From positions 62,001 through 126,000 of the forward strand of contig NZ_BCZA01000007.1 of NCBI RefSeq assembly GCF_001598475.1: a stretch of DNA of 64,000 nt. The letters run 5' to 3'. Positions 28,396 to 38,149 of the stretch are shown piece by piece; within the stretch, counting starts at the first letter, position 1, and each line of letters starts with the position of its first letter. The DNA comes from Pantoea agglomerans NBRC 102470. Lineage in GTDB: Bacteria; Pseudomonadota; Gammaproteobacteria; Enterobacterales; Enterobacteriaceae. Both the position numbers and the translations under genes were made by a program. The notes beneath the pieces are model-generated. The model ran no database searches, had not been told where the DNA came from, and saw only the letters and a program-made list of their open reading frames with translations.

Positions 28396-29913
28396 TTACG
28401 GCAGTTTCGGCCAGACACCTGGCCCGATCGGCAGACCCAGCAGATACCACACCAGCAGCAGCGCTATCCAGCTGATAAAGAACACCAGCGGATAGGGGAA
28501 GATCAGCACGTAATAGGTGCCGAGCTGCGCATCTTTCTGGTAACGCTGCAAAAAGGCGAGAAACAGCGGCAGAAACGGCGACATCGGTGCCAGCGGCAGC
28601 ACGGCGGAGTCGGCGATGCGGAAAATCATCTGGGCAAAGGCGGGGTGGAAACCGAGCAGCATAAACATCGGCACAAAGACCGGCGCCAGAATCGACCAGA
28701 TGGCTGAACCGCTGGCGATAAACATGCAGAGAAACGCCGACAGGAACATCAGGCCGAGAAAAGCGGGCGCGCCGCTGACGCCTGCGCTCTCCAGCACATC
28801 AGTCAGCCCGATCGCCATGAATTTGCCCATGTTGCTCCAGTTGAAGAACGCCACGAACTGCGACAGCGGAAACACCATCACGATAAAACCCGCCATGCCC
28901 TTCATCGGATCGACCAGCAACTGCGGGATATCATCCGGACGGCGGATCTGTCGGGTGACCACGCCATAAGCAATCGCCACCACAAAGAAGAACAGAATGA
29001 TGATCGGCACAATGCCCTGAATAAAAGGCGAGGGAATAATGGCGCCGCTGGCGGGATTGCGCAGCGGTGCATTTTCCGGCACCACCAGCAGCGCCATCAG
29101 GGCGATAAACAGCAGCGCGGCGATCCCGGCAGCCCGCAGACCGCGGTTTTCAAGCGGCGTCAGCGCCGCCAGCTTCTCGCCGTTGCCCTGCCACTTTGGC
29201 AGTCGCGGCTCGACAAATTTATCGGTCAGCAGCGCGCCCACAATCGTCAGCACAATCACCGACGTGGCCATAAAGAACCAGTTATCGATGACGCTGACAT
29301 GCACCGTGTCGCTGACCGCTTTAGCCGCTTCAGTGCTGATGCCCGAGAGCAGCACATCGGTGGTGACAATCAGCAGGTTGGCGGTAAAGCCGGAGGCCAC
29401 ACCGGCAATGGCGGCCAGCAGGCCCGCCACCGGATGACGGCCCACCGCCAGAAAGATCAGTGCGCCCAGCGGCGGCATCACTACCAGCGCGGCATCCGAG
29501 GAGATATGGCTGAAAAAGGCGATAAACAGCACCATGTAGCTGGCATAACGGCGGCTAACGCGTGACGCCATCTTCACCATCAGCGACTGGAGCAGGCCGA
29601 CCTTTTCCGCCAGTCCGGCACCAATCACCAGCGCCAGAATCGATCCCAGCGGGGTAAAGCTGCTGAAATTTTTGATGATATTTGGCAGGATCCACTGAAT
29701 GCCTGCGACGCTCAGCAGGTTATTCACCCGCACGATTTCGCCGTTGCTCGGGTTCTTCACCGCCAGATCCAGCGCGCTGATAATGGCGGTCGCCACCATC
29801 AGCACCACGATCAGATAGACAAACAGTAAAAACGGGTTGGGGACTTTATTCCCCACGCGCTCGATCCAGCTGAAGAGCCGGCCAGGACTGCGGTTCTCGG
29901 ATGTTGCTTCCAT
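28396..29913 (-). CDS. abgT: p-Aminobenzoyl-glutamate transporter AbgT
   Basis: A 505-residue inner-membrane carrier (E. coli AbgT has 508) with about nine helices and two re-entrant regions. It imports p-aminobenzoyl-glutamate, a folate breakdown product; related family members export sulfonamides. Conserved AbgT stretches such as HISSDAALVVMPPLGALIF are present. Third gene of abgABT, separated from abgB by 161 nt without a clear promoter. Confidence 0.94.
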   Translation of the reverse strand: MEATSENRSPGRLFSWIERVGNKVPNPFLLFVYLIVVLMVATAIISALDLAVKNPSNGEIVRVNNLLSVAGIQWILPNIIKNFSSFTPLGSILALVIGAGLAEKVGLLQSLMVKMASRVSRRYASYMVLFIAFFSHISSDAALVVMPPLGALIFLAVGRHPVAGLLAAIAGVASGFTANLLIVTTDVLLSGISTEAAKAVSDTVHVSVIDNWFFMATSVIVLTIVGALLTDKFVEPRLPKWQGNGEKLAALTPLENRGLRAAGIAALLFIALMALLVVPENAPLRNPASGAIIPSPFIQGIVPIIILFFFVVAIAYGVVTRQIRRPDDIPQLLVDPMKGMAGFIVMVFPLSQFVAFFNWSNMGKFMAIGLTDVLESAGVSGAPAFLGLMFLSAFLCMFIASGSAIWSILAPVFVPMFMLLGFHPAFAQMIFRIADSAVLPLAPMSPFLPLFLAFLQRYQKDAQLGTYYVLIFPYPLVFFISWIALLLVWYLLGLPIGPGVWPKLP

Positions 29914-30074
29914 GGTATTGGTTCTCGTCTTGTGTCCCTTTTATCGGCGGTAGCAAGGCCTGACGCCGGTCGCGTTGTGCGACAGGCGGTGAGTTCAGTT
30001 CCGGCACCGCTGAATCGGGGAAGTGTTTGCAATATTTTTTTATAGTGGTCCGCGTCAGAGACACGGCCGTTGGC

Positions 30075-31517
30075 TCATTCGGCCAGTTTTGTTGGTGTGA
30101 TCCCCGCCGGGATCGGGCAGTGATAGGGCTGCGCGGCGCGTACCCGATCAAACTCGGCCCGGCAGCCAGCCAGCGCCTGCCGATCCGTTAACAGCGTTAG
30201 CACCGTGGCCGCCATCACTTTGCCCGCCAGAAACATCCCCTTATGCCCGATACTGGTGCGTCCCTGCGCCACCAGTTGCCAGGTGTGCAGCGGCGTGCCG
30301 AAGGTAAAGCAGGGCGCAAAACACTGTGCAGTCGGCGTCACCCAGCTGACATCGCCGACGTCGGTGGAGCCATAAAGCAGATCACGTGTGACCGCATAGG
30401 GCGCGACCTCATCCATAAACAGCTTGTCACCCAGTTGTTCAGCCCAGGCGTGACCGGCTTCACCACCGGTTCGGGCGGCATTGAGCCGTGCATTGCGCAG
30501 ATCGTCATCAGTGAGCGTGGCACGCAGTTCAGCCGCAAACGCGCGTTCTTCGTCGCTGTAGTCGGGCAAACCAAACTGATGCAAATAACGCTCCATGACC
30601 GCTTCCAGCGCGCGATTCGGCACGTAATCCGAGCAGGCTTTATCAAAACGTACTGTCAGCGTGGTGTCGGTCATCAGCGCTGCACCCCTGGCGATATTGA
30701 TCACCCGTTCATAGATCGCCTGCGCCTGTGGCAGTTCCGGGGCGCGGATCAGGTAGAGCACCTCCGCATCGGCCTGCACCACGTTTGGCGAAACACCGCC
30801 GCTGTTGGTGATGGCGTAGTGCAGACGTGCCTCCTGAACAATATGCTCGCGCAGAAAGTTGGCCCCGGTATTCATCAGCGTGACGGCATCCAGGGCGCTT
30901 CGGCCCAGATGGGGAGAATTGGCCGCGTGCGCCGCAACCCCTTTGAAGCTGAACGCCGCCTGAATATTGGCGAGGGTGCGCAGATTGAACATGCCGCTGA
31001 ACCCCTCCGGATGCCAGGTCACGGCGGCATCAACGTCGTCAAACAGCCCTTCGCGCACCATAAAAGTCTTGCCCGAACCGCCTTCTTCGCCAGGGCAGCC
31101 GTAAAAGCGAACCGTGCCGCCCGTGTGATGCTGTTCCATCCAGGCTTTCACGGCGCAGGCCGCCGCAACACCTGCCGTGCCGAGCAGGTTGTGACCGCAG
31201 CCGTGTCCGTTGCCGTTGGCTTCCAGAGGTTGTGGCCGGGCGCAGCCCGCCTGCTGACTCAGGCCCGCCAGCGCATCGAACTCGCCAAGGATGGCAATCA
31301 CCGGCTTACCGCTGCCCGCACTGGCGATAAACGCCGTATCGATGCCACCCACGCCGCGTTCCACTCTGAATCCCTCTTCTGCCAGCGCATCAGAAAGCAG
31401 GGCTGACGAGCGGGTTTCGGCAAAGCGGGTCTCCGGTGTGTCCCAGATGGCGTCGCTGAGCGTGCTGAAACGAAGCTGATGACGATGGATATAGTCGGCA
31501 ATAAAGTCTTCCATCAT
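30075..31517 (-). CDS. abgB: p-Aminobenzoyl-glutamate hydrolase subunit B
   Basis: A 480-residue M20-family amidohydrolase (E. coli AbgB: 481). With AbgA it hydrolyses p-aminobenzoyl-glutamate to p-aminobenzoate and glutamate in the cytoplasm. Metal-site motifs GHGCGHNLLGTAG and the acidic GCPGEEGGSGK are present. Its ATG overlaps the abgA stop (ATGA). A second ATG follows immediately as an alternative start. Confidence 0.94.
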   Translation of the reverse strand: MMEDFIADYIHRHQLRFSTLSDAIWDTPETRFAETRSSALLSDALAEEGFRVERGVGGIDTAFIASAGSGKPVIAILGEFDALAGLSQQAGCARPQPLEANGNGHGCGHNLLGTAGVAAACAVKAWMEQHHTGGTVRFYGCPGEEGGSGKTFMVREGLFDDVDAAVTWHPEGFSGMFNLRTLANIQAAFSFKGVAAHAANSPHLGRSALDAVTLMNTGANFLREHIVQEARLHYAITNSGGVSPNVVQADAEVLYLIRAPELPQAQAIYERVINIARGAALMTDTTLTVRFDKACSDYVPNRALEAVMERYLHQFGLPDYSDEERAFAAELRATLTDDDLRNARLNAARTGGEAGHAWAEQLGDKLFMDEVAPYAVTRDLLYGSTDVGDVSWVTPTAQCFAPCFTFGTPLHTWQLVAQGRTSIGHKGMFLAGKVMAATVLTLLTDRQALAGCRAEFDRVRAAQPYHCPIPAGITPTKLAE

Positions 31518-32827
31518 CGTGAGCCCCCATACTGCGCCTGGTTCAGCGCCAGCGTCGCCAGCAGCGTGATGGCGTCCGGCATCACCCGCTCATCAAAGTC
31601 GAATTTCGCATTGTGGTGACCCGCCGCCAGCTCACAGCCAAAAATGACGTAAGAGGCCTGACCGCCGCGCTGCTTTACCCGTTCCATCATGTAGGTCGCA
31701 TCTTCTGAACCCGCCGCCTGCGCTTTACGATCGACCACGGAGTTGAAGATACCGAGCGCGTCCGCCTGCTGATGGATGAAATCAACCCATGGCTGCGTCG
31801 GGGTACAGCTGCGCGCGGCCCCCATCAGCGAGACCCGCTGCTCAACGCCATACATCGCCGCCGCACCGGCAATCACCCGCAGCGCCTGCTGATAAATATC
31901 GTCATTAACCTGATTGGTCACGCCACGGGTTTCGACTTTCAGCAGGGCGCAGTCGGCTACCACGTTGCGGCCGGTTCCCGCCTGCAGCACGCCCACGTTG
32001 ACCCGTGCCACGCCGCCGCTGTGCTGGGTTAAACCATGCAGCGCCAGCGTTGCCTGTGCGGCGGCCAGCAGGGCATTGCGCCCCTCTTCAGGACGACCGC
32101 CCGCATGGGCACCGACGCCGGTAAAGTGAACATCCAGCTTGGTAGTGGCGAGGAAGCTGTCGCTGCCGCACACCACTTCGCCTGCCGGTACGCCGGTTCC
32201 AATATGAATCGCGGTGAAGCGATCAACGTCATCGACCACGCCCGCCGCTACCATCGCTTTTGCGCCGCGAACACCCTCTTCGGCGGGCTGAAAGATCAGT
32301 TTAATCGTACCGCTGAGCTGATCTTTCATCGCCATCAGCACCGAGGCGAGACCCAGCCCGATAGTGGTGTGGCCGTCATGCCCGCAGGCGTGCATCATGC
32401 CTGCGTTGCAGGAGGCGAACCCTTCACGTTGCGGCAGATGATCGTCAGCCTGGCTCTCGTTGAGATCCAGGGCATCCATATCGACGCGGAAGCCCATCAC
32501 CGGGCCAGAACGGCCGGTCTCGAGCGTTGCCACGATGCCGCAGAATCCGCCGGAGAAGTGGCTGATCCACTGCGGCAGCGCGCCCTGTTGCAGCGCGCGC
32601 GCTTCCTGCTGCTTCAGCACCGCCTCGTCGGGCAAGCCCATCCGCGCGTCAGCGTCGATGACCTCACGGCCCAGCTTCAGTTGATAACCGAGCTTATGCA
32701 GCTCTTCAGCGACTAAGGTGGCGGTGCGGAACTCCAGCCAGCCCGATTCGGCATAGTGATGGAAGTCGCGACGCCACTGTTGCAGCTGTGGCAGCCGGGC
32801 GCTGACGTGGTCTGAAAGGGGGTTCAT
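31514..32827 (-). CDS. abgA: p-Aminobenzoyl-glutamate hydrolase subunit A
   Basis: A 437-residue M20 peptidase-like subunit (E. coli AbgA: 436) with HACGHDGHTTIGLG (metal ligands) and FQPAEEGVRGAKAMV (catalytic Glu). The start at 32827 follows GGAGAG and matches the E. coli N-terminus (RRDFHHYAESGW soon after); the frame stays open to 32965 but that part overlaps abgR. First gene of abgABT, divergent from abgR. Confidence 0.95.
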   Translation of the reverse strand: MNPLSDHVSARLPQLQQWRRDFHHYAESGWLEFRTATLVAEELHKLGYQLKLGREVIDADARMGLPDEAVLKQQEARALQQGALPQWISHFSGGFCGIVATLETGRSGPVMGFRVDMDALDLNESQADDHLPQREGFASCNAGMMHACGHDGHTTIGLGLASVLMAMKDQLSGTIKLIFQPAEEGVRGAKAMVAAGVVDDVDRFTAIHIGTGVPAGEVVCGSDSFLATTKLDVHFTGVGAHAGGRPEEGRNALLAAAQATLALHGLTQHSGGVARVNVGVLQAGTGRNVVADCALLKVETRGVTNQVNDDIYQQALRVIAGAAAMYGVEQRVSLMGAARSCTPTQPWVDFIHQQADALGIFNSVVDRKAQAAGSEDATYMMERVKQRGGQASYVIFGCELAAGHHNAKFDFDERVMPDAITLLATLALNQAQYGGSR

Positions 32828-32941
32828 CGGCTCTCTCCTCGTTGTTGATTTTTTATGCACTGTTCCGAATCTACACAATGGTATTGACCGGCATAAGATG
32901 CGAATATCTTGTGACTGATAAACAACGGTTATCGCAAAATT

Positions 32942-33838
32942 ATGTCTGCCAATCTCAAGCTCCATCAGCTGCGCGCCTTCGTTGACGTGGCGCGACAGGG
33001 CAGTATCCGGGCGGCAAGCCGTCTTTCCGGGCTGTCACAACCGGCGTTAACCAAAGCGATTCAGGAACTGGAGCGCGAGCTGGGGGCAAAGCTGTTTATC
33101 CGCCGTCAGCAGGGCGTGGTGTTAACCGATATCGGTGATAACTTTTTTCGGCATGCCAGCCTGGTGCTGGCGGAGTTGCGGGTCGCCGAAGAGGATATCC
33201 AGCAGCGGCTGGGACTGGGTGGCGGTCAGGTGAATATCGGCGTCGGTGGCAGCGTGGCGCGCACCATTATGCCGCAGGTGATTAATCAGTTTCATCGCGA
33301 ATACCCGCTGGTAAAGGTGCGCATCGTCGAAGGCCAGCTGGTGTCGATGGTGCATGAACTGCGCCAGGGCGCGCTCGATTTCACCATTAATACCTACGAT
33401 CAGAGCCATCTCGATCAGGAGCTGATGTATGAGCGGATGATGGAGCGCGAGTACAAGGTGGTGGTGCGCAAAGGCCATCCGCTGGAAAAGGCGCGTTCTC
33501 TGGCGGAGTTACAGCAGGCGGACTGGACGATGCCAACGCCTAAAGGCAGTTACTACCGCTTGTTGCACGATCTGTTTGGCGAACGCGGCATGGCACCCAA
33601 AATCGTGGTGACCTGTGAAACCTTTATGGCCTGCACCAGCCTGGTCGCGCAAAGCGATTTCATCAGTATTCTGTCGGTCGACGTCATTGACGACCCGATT
33701 CTGGGTCGGTCGCTGGTGGCGCTGACGCTCGACGAACCCCTGCCGAAAGCGATCTTCTATCTGATCCAGCGCAAAGACACGACGCTGACCCCAATGAGCA
33801 GTTATATGGCACAACTCTTTCGCCGTTATTGCCAGTAA
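32942..33838 (+). CDS. abgR: LysR-family regulator AbgR
   Basis: A 298-residue LysR protein, N-terminal HTH (SGLSQPALTKAIQELERELG) and C-terminal effector domain. Divergent from abgABT with 114 bp between starts, the same arrangement as E. coli abgR, so it most likely controls the hydrolase and transporter genes. Confidence 0.92.
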   Translation: MSANLKLHQLRAFVDVARQGSIRAASRLSGLSQPALTKAIQELERELGAKLFIRRQQGVVLTDIGDNFFRHASLVLAELRVAEEDIQQRLGLGGGQVNIGVGGSVARTIMPQVINQFHREYPLVKVRIVEGQLVSMVHELRQGALDFTINTYDQSHLDQELMYERMMEREYKVVVRKGHPLEKARSLAELQQADWTMPTPKGSYYRLLHDLFGERGMAPKIVVTCETFMACTSLVAQSDFISILSVDVIDDPILGRSLVALTLDEPLPKAIFYLIQRKDTTLTPMSSYMAQLFRRYCQ

Positions 33839-33913
33839 AATCAGTGAGTAAAGTCGATCGTCTACACTGTTAAGGTACTGAAAAAAATCCACCCGACAAA
33901 TATAGAGGTTACG

Positions 33914-34351
33914 ATGCAAGTCAGTCCTTATCTGTTTCTCTATGGCCGTTGCGAAGAGGCTATCGACTTTTACCTGCAGGCGACCGGGGGAGAGTTGCTC
34001 TCTAAAATGAAATTCGGTGATATGCCGGATCAGGGTGAGCAGGTCGGCGATCAGTCTGCCGCGCCGCAGCCGCCAGAAAAGATCATGCATGCCCAGCTGC
34101 GTATTGGTGACGGTGAGCTGATGCTGAGCGATGGCAACACCGATCAGCCGCCAGCGTCTGAGCATGCCGGTTACGCGGTCAGTCTCTCAACTAACGATGT
34201 CGAAAAGGGTAAAGCCTGGTTTGAGAAACTGTCGGCAGGCGGCAAGGTGACAACTGAGTGGCAGGAGACGTTCTGGTCGAACGGATTCGCGATGTTCATT
34301 GATAAGTTCAACATTCCGTGGCGCATCAATGTCGAGAAGCCGCAGGAATAA
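33914..34351 (+). CDS. VOC-family protein, PhnB/YjdN type
   Basis: A 145-residue cytoplasmic protein of the glyoxalase/bleomycin-resistance (VOC) fold with two betaalphabetabetabeta modules; the PhnB-type start (VSPYLFLYGRCEEAIDFY) and end (GFAMFIDKFNIPWRIN) are clear. Function of this subgroup is not settled. AGAGG lies 7 nt before the ATG. Monocistronic, convergent with tsx. Confidence 0.88.
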   Translation: MQVSPYLFLYGRCEEAIDFYLQATGGELLSKMKFGDMPDQGEQVGDQSAAPQPPEKIMHAQLRIGDGELMLSDGNTDQPPASEHAGYAVSLSTNDVEKGKAWFEKLSAGGKVTTEWQETFWSNGFAMFIDKFNIPWRINVEKPQE

Positions 34352-34362
34352 TCGGGCCAGTC

Positions 34363-34383
34363 GGCGTCGCAATTTGCGGCGCC
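34363..34383 (+). terminator. Hairpin after the VOC gene
   Basis: GGCGTCGCA pairs with TGCGGCGCC (9 bp, one G-T) across a 3-nt loop, 12 nt after the stop. Confidence 0.6.
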
Positions 34384-34416
34384 GTATTAATTAATGGCAA
34401 CTGCCCGGATTAATGC

Positions 34417-34441
34417 GCGGCGGCGCTATTCAGGCCGCCGC
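34417..34441 (-). terminator. Hairpin after tsx
   Basis: GCGGCGG pairs with CCGCCGC just past the tsx stop. There is no T tract on the minus strand. Confidence 0.5.
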
Positions 34442-34447
34442 ACGTAA

Positions 34448-35314
34448 TCAGAAGTTATAACCCGCCACCAGGTAGTAACCCCAGCCAGTCGATTTCACTT
34501 CAAACGGCCCGTTGCCGAAGTTCAGCTCCTGACCATCCGCCCACTGTCCGCCGTTGTGGAAGTAACGCGCCACCGCAGAGAAGTGCCAGTGATCGTAACC
34601 CAGTGACAGAATGTGGCTGGAGGCGATGGAGTTGCTGGTGCGTGATGAACCGCCTTTATCGCGGAGATCGGAACCCCAGTCGAAGTTGGTGAAGCCCACA
34701 TAGCCCAGATTGCCGCCCCACAGCGTGGTGATTGGCACGAAGTATTTCACCTTGAAGCGATAGCCATCCCAGCTGTTTTCATTCGCCGCACCGTAGTTTT
34801 CCCACTGATATTTGGCGTAGACGTTCAGCGACAGGCCGACATCGCTGTGCGTATCGATATCGGTGCCCAGACCCATATACCAGGTGTTCTGGCGGCTATC
34901 GCTGTTGCGGCCCATGTCGTAGATGTAGTTGTTAGCGAAATACCACTCTTTGAACGGACCAAAGGCCAGGCTGGTGCCGGTCAGTTTGTCGATAGAGAAG
35001 CGCGGCTCAATCTCCATAAACATCGGTGAACCGTGATCAAAAATGCCGTTGGCGTTGCTGTTGCCTGCGCCGAAGAAGTTGGTCAGGTCGAGGTAGCCAT
35101 AAAAATCGAACCAGTCCTTCTTCGCAAACGCTTCATATTCCAGATAAACGTCGTTGTTAAACTGCGGTCCGAAACGGGTGTGGTAGCTGCCTACCACGTT
35201 AACGCTCTGATGCCACCAGTCGGAGACATACTGCGGATCGCTTTCAGCGGCCTGTGCAGCACCACTCAATGAACATGCCAGCACGGCACCTGCTATCAAC
35301 GTTTTAAATTTCAT
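34448..35314 (-). CDS. tsx: Nucleoside-specific outer-membrane channel Tsx
   Basis: A 288-residue beta barrel with a signal peptide (residues 1-22, ending GAAQA) and near-identity in long stretches to E. coli Tsx ([43 protein letters not shown]), ending in Phe as outer-membrane barrels do. It passes nucleosides and albicidin. The ATG at 35314 gives the normal signal peptide; the ribosome site is weak. Upstream CRP and CytR motifs match its known control in E. coli. Confidence 0.95.
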   Translation of the reverse strand: MKFKTLIAGAVLACSLSGAAQAAESDPQYVSDWWHQSVNVVGSYHTRFGPQFNNDVYLEYEAFAKKDWFDFYGYLDLTNFFGAGNSNANGIFDHGSPMFMEIEPRFSIDKLTGTSLAFGPFKEWYFANNYIYDMGRNSDSRQNTWYMGLGTDIDTHSDVGLSLNVYAKYQWENYGAANENSWDGYRFKVKYFVPITTLWGGNLGYVGFTNFDWGSDLRDKGGSSRTSNSIASSHILSLGYDHWHFSAVARYFHNGGQWADGQELNFGNGPFEVKSTGWGYYLVAGYNF

Positions 35315-35485
35315 TATTATCAGCCACATGCTTTTGACCGCCGCACAGCAGACGCAGTCAGAGAGAAATCGGTCCCTTGATGGGAATGAGGGTTTCACAG
35401 CAAATAACAGCCAGTTCTTCAGCCCGCGTAGCGTGCCTGTAACAGATCGATAGAAAATAGATTTTGCTCACGTTTGTCAAAAAGT

Positions 35486-35524
35486 GTTGCATTACAATTC
35501 AGCTAAAATGTGATGCGCTTCACA
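35486..35524 (-). promoter_or_regulatory. CRP and CytR sites upstream of tsx
   Basis: TGTGATGCGCTTCACA (35509-35524) is a perfect two-half CRP site (TGTGA-N6-TCACA). A CytR octamer GTTGCATT lies next to it at 35486-35493. In E. coli, tsx is activated by CRP and repressed by CytR with CRP. Confidence 0.85.
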
Positions 35525-35593
35525 ATAATGACCAGGATCGAACGGAACCAGGCAACCGTTTACGTTGTCTGGTTCGTGATCAAACGGGCGGGA

Positions 35594-36949
35594 TCAGGGA
35601 AGGGTGACGCGAACCTGCAAACCACAAATGGCACCCTGTGGCGTCAGGCAATTGGAAAGGGCGACGTGAATCTGATGCTTCTGTGCGACGTTGCGCACAA
35701 TGGATAATCCCAGCCCGCTGCCCTGGGCTTTAACGTCAGGCGAACGGGTAAAACGGTCAAACGCGCGTTCGATAAAGGATTCCGGCATGCCTGGCCCGTT
35801 ATCGACAATATCGACCACTGTTTTACCTGCGACCCGATGCAGCAGCACATCGACCAGGCTGCCCTCCGGCGTGTGCAACATGGCGTTACCAATCAGGTTA
35901 TCGAACAGGCTGCGCAGCTCGGAACGGCTGGCCTGCAGACGATACTGCGTGGAGCCATTAAAGCCGATATCGATGCCGCGTTTATCTGCCACCACCATCA
36001 GCTGCTCAATGCTCTCTTTCAGCAGATCGTCCAGTTCGATATGCTCGACGCTGGCGACCACGCTCTGGTCATCCTGACGCGAGACATTGAGTAACTGCGT
36101 GACCAGATGACGGGTGCGTGTGACGCCCGCTTCCAGCTGGCTGAACTGTCGGCTCGCTTCGCCTGGCTGGATGTGCTGACGCAGATTTTCCAGCTGCAAG
36201 GTCACCGCCGTTACTGGCGTGCGCAGCTCATGCGCCGCATCTTCCAGGAACTGACGCTGCGACGACCAGGCCTCACGCAGCTTACTCAGCAGCGAGTTGT
36301 AGGCGGCCACCAGCGGCAGGATCTCATCCGGCAAGCCTTCGGGTGAGACATTGTGCGGATGGTGCGTCTCCTGCGCGGCAATCTGACGCGAAGCGACCTG
36401 CAGATCCCGGGTGATCTTGCGCACCACCAGCCAGATCACCAGCAGTGACAGCGGCATCATCAGAATCAACGGAATAATCGCTGACAGCGCCCGCTTGACC
36501 ATCAATGCCTTCATGTAGCTGAGGTTGTGCATCACCTGGATAGTTTTGATCTCGCTGCCAGGTAAGCCGGGCCGGGTATAGATGCGCCATTCGCAGTCGT
36601 CGCACTGACCCACATGCACGTCGCGATAGCCCCGTTGATTTTGCAGCGGAGCCTGCAGCTCCGGCCATGAGCTGGCCCGTAACTGACCCCGATCGTCCCA
36701 CAGTTGCACCACAAAGGCGCTCTTCGCCTTGTCAGGCGCAATAAGCATCGGCATCAGGGCGGGCATCTGTTTATTAGTGGACCAGGCATCAGCGATTTTT
36801 GCCAGCTGATCGTCCTTCATGGTGCCGACCATATCGCCATAGCAGCTGAAGAAATACCAGGTGACGCCGCCGATCATCAGCAGATGAATAATCAGCAGCG
36901 TAGAGAGTAATTTGTTGCGTAATGAACGCATAAAGGTGAAGGGTTTCAT
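35594..36949 (-). CDS. Sensor histidine kinase (QseC/PmrB-like class)
   Basis: A 451-residue membrane sensor kinase. Two TM helices (about 13-33 and 155-175) enclose a ~120-residue periplasmic sensor that holds a CxxC pair (Cys116, Cys119). HAMP, HisKA with His240 in AAHELRTPVTAV, and HATPase_c with DNGPGMP and GSGLGLSIV follow. Second gene of the pair; the ATG overlaps the regulator's stop (ATGA). Signal unknown. Confidence 0.88.
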   Translation of the reverse strand: MKPFTFMRSLRNKLLSTLLIIHLLMIGGVTWYFFSCYGDMVGTMKDDQLAKIADAWSTNKQMPALMPMLIAPDKAKSAFVVQLWDDRGQLRASSWPELQAPLQNQRGYRDVHVGQCDDCEWRIYTRPGLPGSEIKTIQVMHNLSYMKALMVKRALSAIIPLILMMPLSLLVIWLVVRKITRDLQVASRQIAAQETHHPHNVSPEGLPDEILPLVAAYNSLLSKLREAWSSQRQFLEDAAHELRTPVTAVTLQLENLRQHIQPGEASRQFSQLEAGVTRTRHLVTQLLNVSRQDDQSVVASVEHIELDDLLKESIEQLMVVADKRGIDIGFNGSTQYRLQASRSELRSLFDNLIGNAMLHTPEGSLVDVLLHRVAGKTVVDIVDNGPGMPESFIERAFDRFTRSPDVKAQGSGLGLSIVRNVAQKHQIHVALSNCLTPQGAICGLQVRVTLP

Positions 36950-37605
36950 ATTGCCGGTACCCGCCAGCCCAGCCCGCGCACATTGCGGATCACGTCGTTA
37001 TCCAGCTTGCGGCGCATCCCGTGGATCAGGACATCCACCGCGTTGCTGCTGACTTCATCGCCCCAGCCATAGATGCGATTTTCCAGCTGCTCGCGCGACA
37101 GAATAGCGCCTGGCCGCTCCAGCAGGGCGTAGAGCAGGGCATATTCGCGCGCCGTAAGCTGCTCGCGCTGTCCTTTGTAGAGCACTTCGCGGGTCATCAT
37201 ATCCAGCTGCACATCGCCGCTGCCCAGCACCGAGTCTGCTGCGCCGTGGCTGCGTCGGGTAATCGCGCGCATCCGGGCCATGACTTCCTGTAAATCGAAC
37301 GGTTTAAGCAGGTAGTCGTCAGCGCCGCTGTCGAGTCCCTGAATCCGCTGCGCCACCGTGTCGCGTGCGGTAAGAATCAGCACCGGCGTGGCGTCGCCGC
37401 GCCCGCGCGCCCGGCGCAGTACCTGCAGGCCATCATCGCGCGGTAAGCCGAGATCGAGCAGCACGCAGCTGTAGCCGCCTTCGCTCCAGGCATTCTGGGC
37501 ATAGATGCCATCACGCACCCAGTCCACCGACCAGCCCGCCCCCTCCAGTGCCTGCTGCAGGTTCGCGCCGATCATTTCATCATCTTCAACCAGTAACACG
37601 CGCAT
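36946..37605 (-). CDS. OmpR/PhoB-family response regulator
   Basis: A 219-residue regulator with receiver domain (phospho-acceptor Asp51 in LLDLGLPRDDG) and C-terminal winged helix (TAREYALLYALLERPG). It resembles QseB/PmrA/TctD. It heads the operon with the sensor kinase; targets are not evident, though tsx lies just downstream in the same direction. Confidence 0.9.
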   Translation of the reverse strand: MRVLLVEDDEMIGANLQQALEGAGWSVDWVRDGIYAQNAWSEGGYSCVLLDLGLPRDDGLQVLRRARGRGDATPVLILTARDTVAQRIQGLDSGADDYLLKPFDLQEVMARMRAITRRSHGAADSVLGSGDVQLDMMTREVLYKGQREQLTAREYALLYALLERPGAILSREQLENRIYGWGDEVSSNAVDVLIHGMRRKLDNDVIRNVRGLGWRVPAI

Positions 37606-37932
37606 GGCTGATCTCCTTCAGAAAGATGAGGGGAGTTTACTCACCAATTGTTAGGCCAGAATTATCCGCCGTCATACTTCGCGCTGTAGCGGCGTTGGCT
37701 GCTTTTGCTCACCCCAGTCACTGACTTATGTCAGCTCCTGGGGACTCGCGCAGTTGCCGCCTTGCCACAGCATGAATTATTTCGCGGACCGCCGTCACCG
37801 GTATTTTATGGAGGAGTCAGGTGGCCTGATGTCCCCATCCATATCCATTGAGATGCCAGCGATTGCAAGCGTAAATGGGGTGACGTATATTTGAGCAACA
37901 GATTAATGCCAGACATTTCAGCGGTGAATAGT

Positions 37933-38085
37933 ATGTCAGCCCAGGAAGCAAAAATCAGACATCAGCGCGAGTATCAGGAGCGTGTTGAAGCCGTCCGAAA
38001 TGGTCAGGCTCCGGGCCGCGTGCTTGAAAAACGTCCTCAGGGTATTGTGCCTGCAAAAAGTGGACGCAGCCTCGCATTTTTCTGA
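37933..38085 (+). CDS. Small hypothetical protein
   Basis: A 50-residue hydrophilic, basic protein (RHQREYQERVEAVRNGQAPG, ending LAFF) I do not recognise. GGTGA lies 5 nt before the ATG at 37933; a TTG at 37891 would give 64 residues. It is followed by a hairpin with a T run and then another orphan ORF, so the two may be a toxin-antitoxin-like or remnant pair. Coding status is plausible, not proven. Confidence 0.4.
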   Translation: MSAQEAKIRHQREYQERVEAVRNGQAPGRVLEKRPQGIVPAKSGRSLAFF

Positions 38086-38121
38086 TGTCACGCCGTGCTG
38101 AAATCAGCCAGGTAGTAAAAT

Positions 38122-38149
38122 AAGCTCATCATACAGGTGGGCTTTTTTT
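38122..38149 (+). terminator. Hairpin and T run directly before the 38150 ORF
   Basis: AAGCTCA/TGGGCTT (one G-T pair) with seven T residues ending at 38149 looks like an intrinsic terminator. It abuts the next ATG and its stem holds the only ribosome-site-like bases (GGTGG). Confidence 0.65.

Noticed and set aside
30243..31406. 387-codon frame antisense to abgB
   Set aside because: Shadow of abgB; composition not protein-like.
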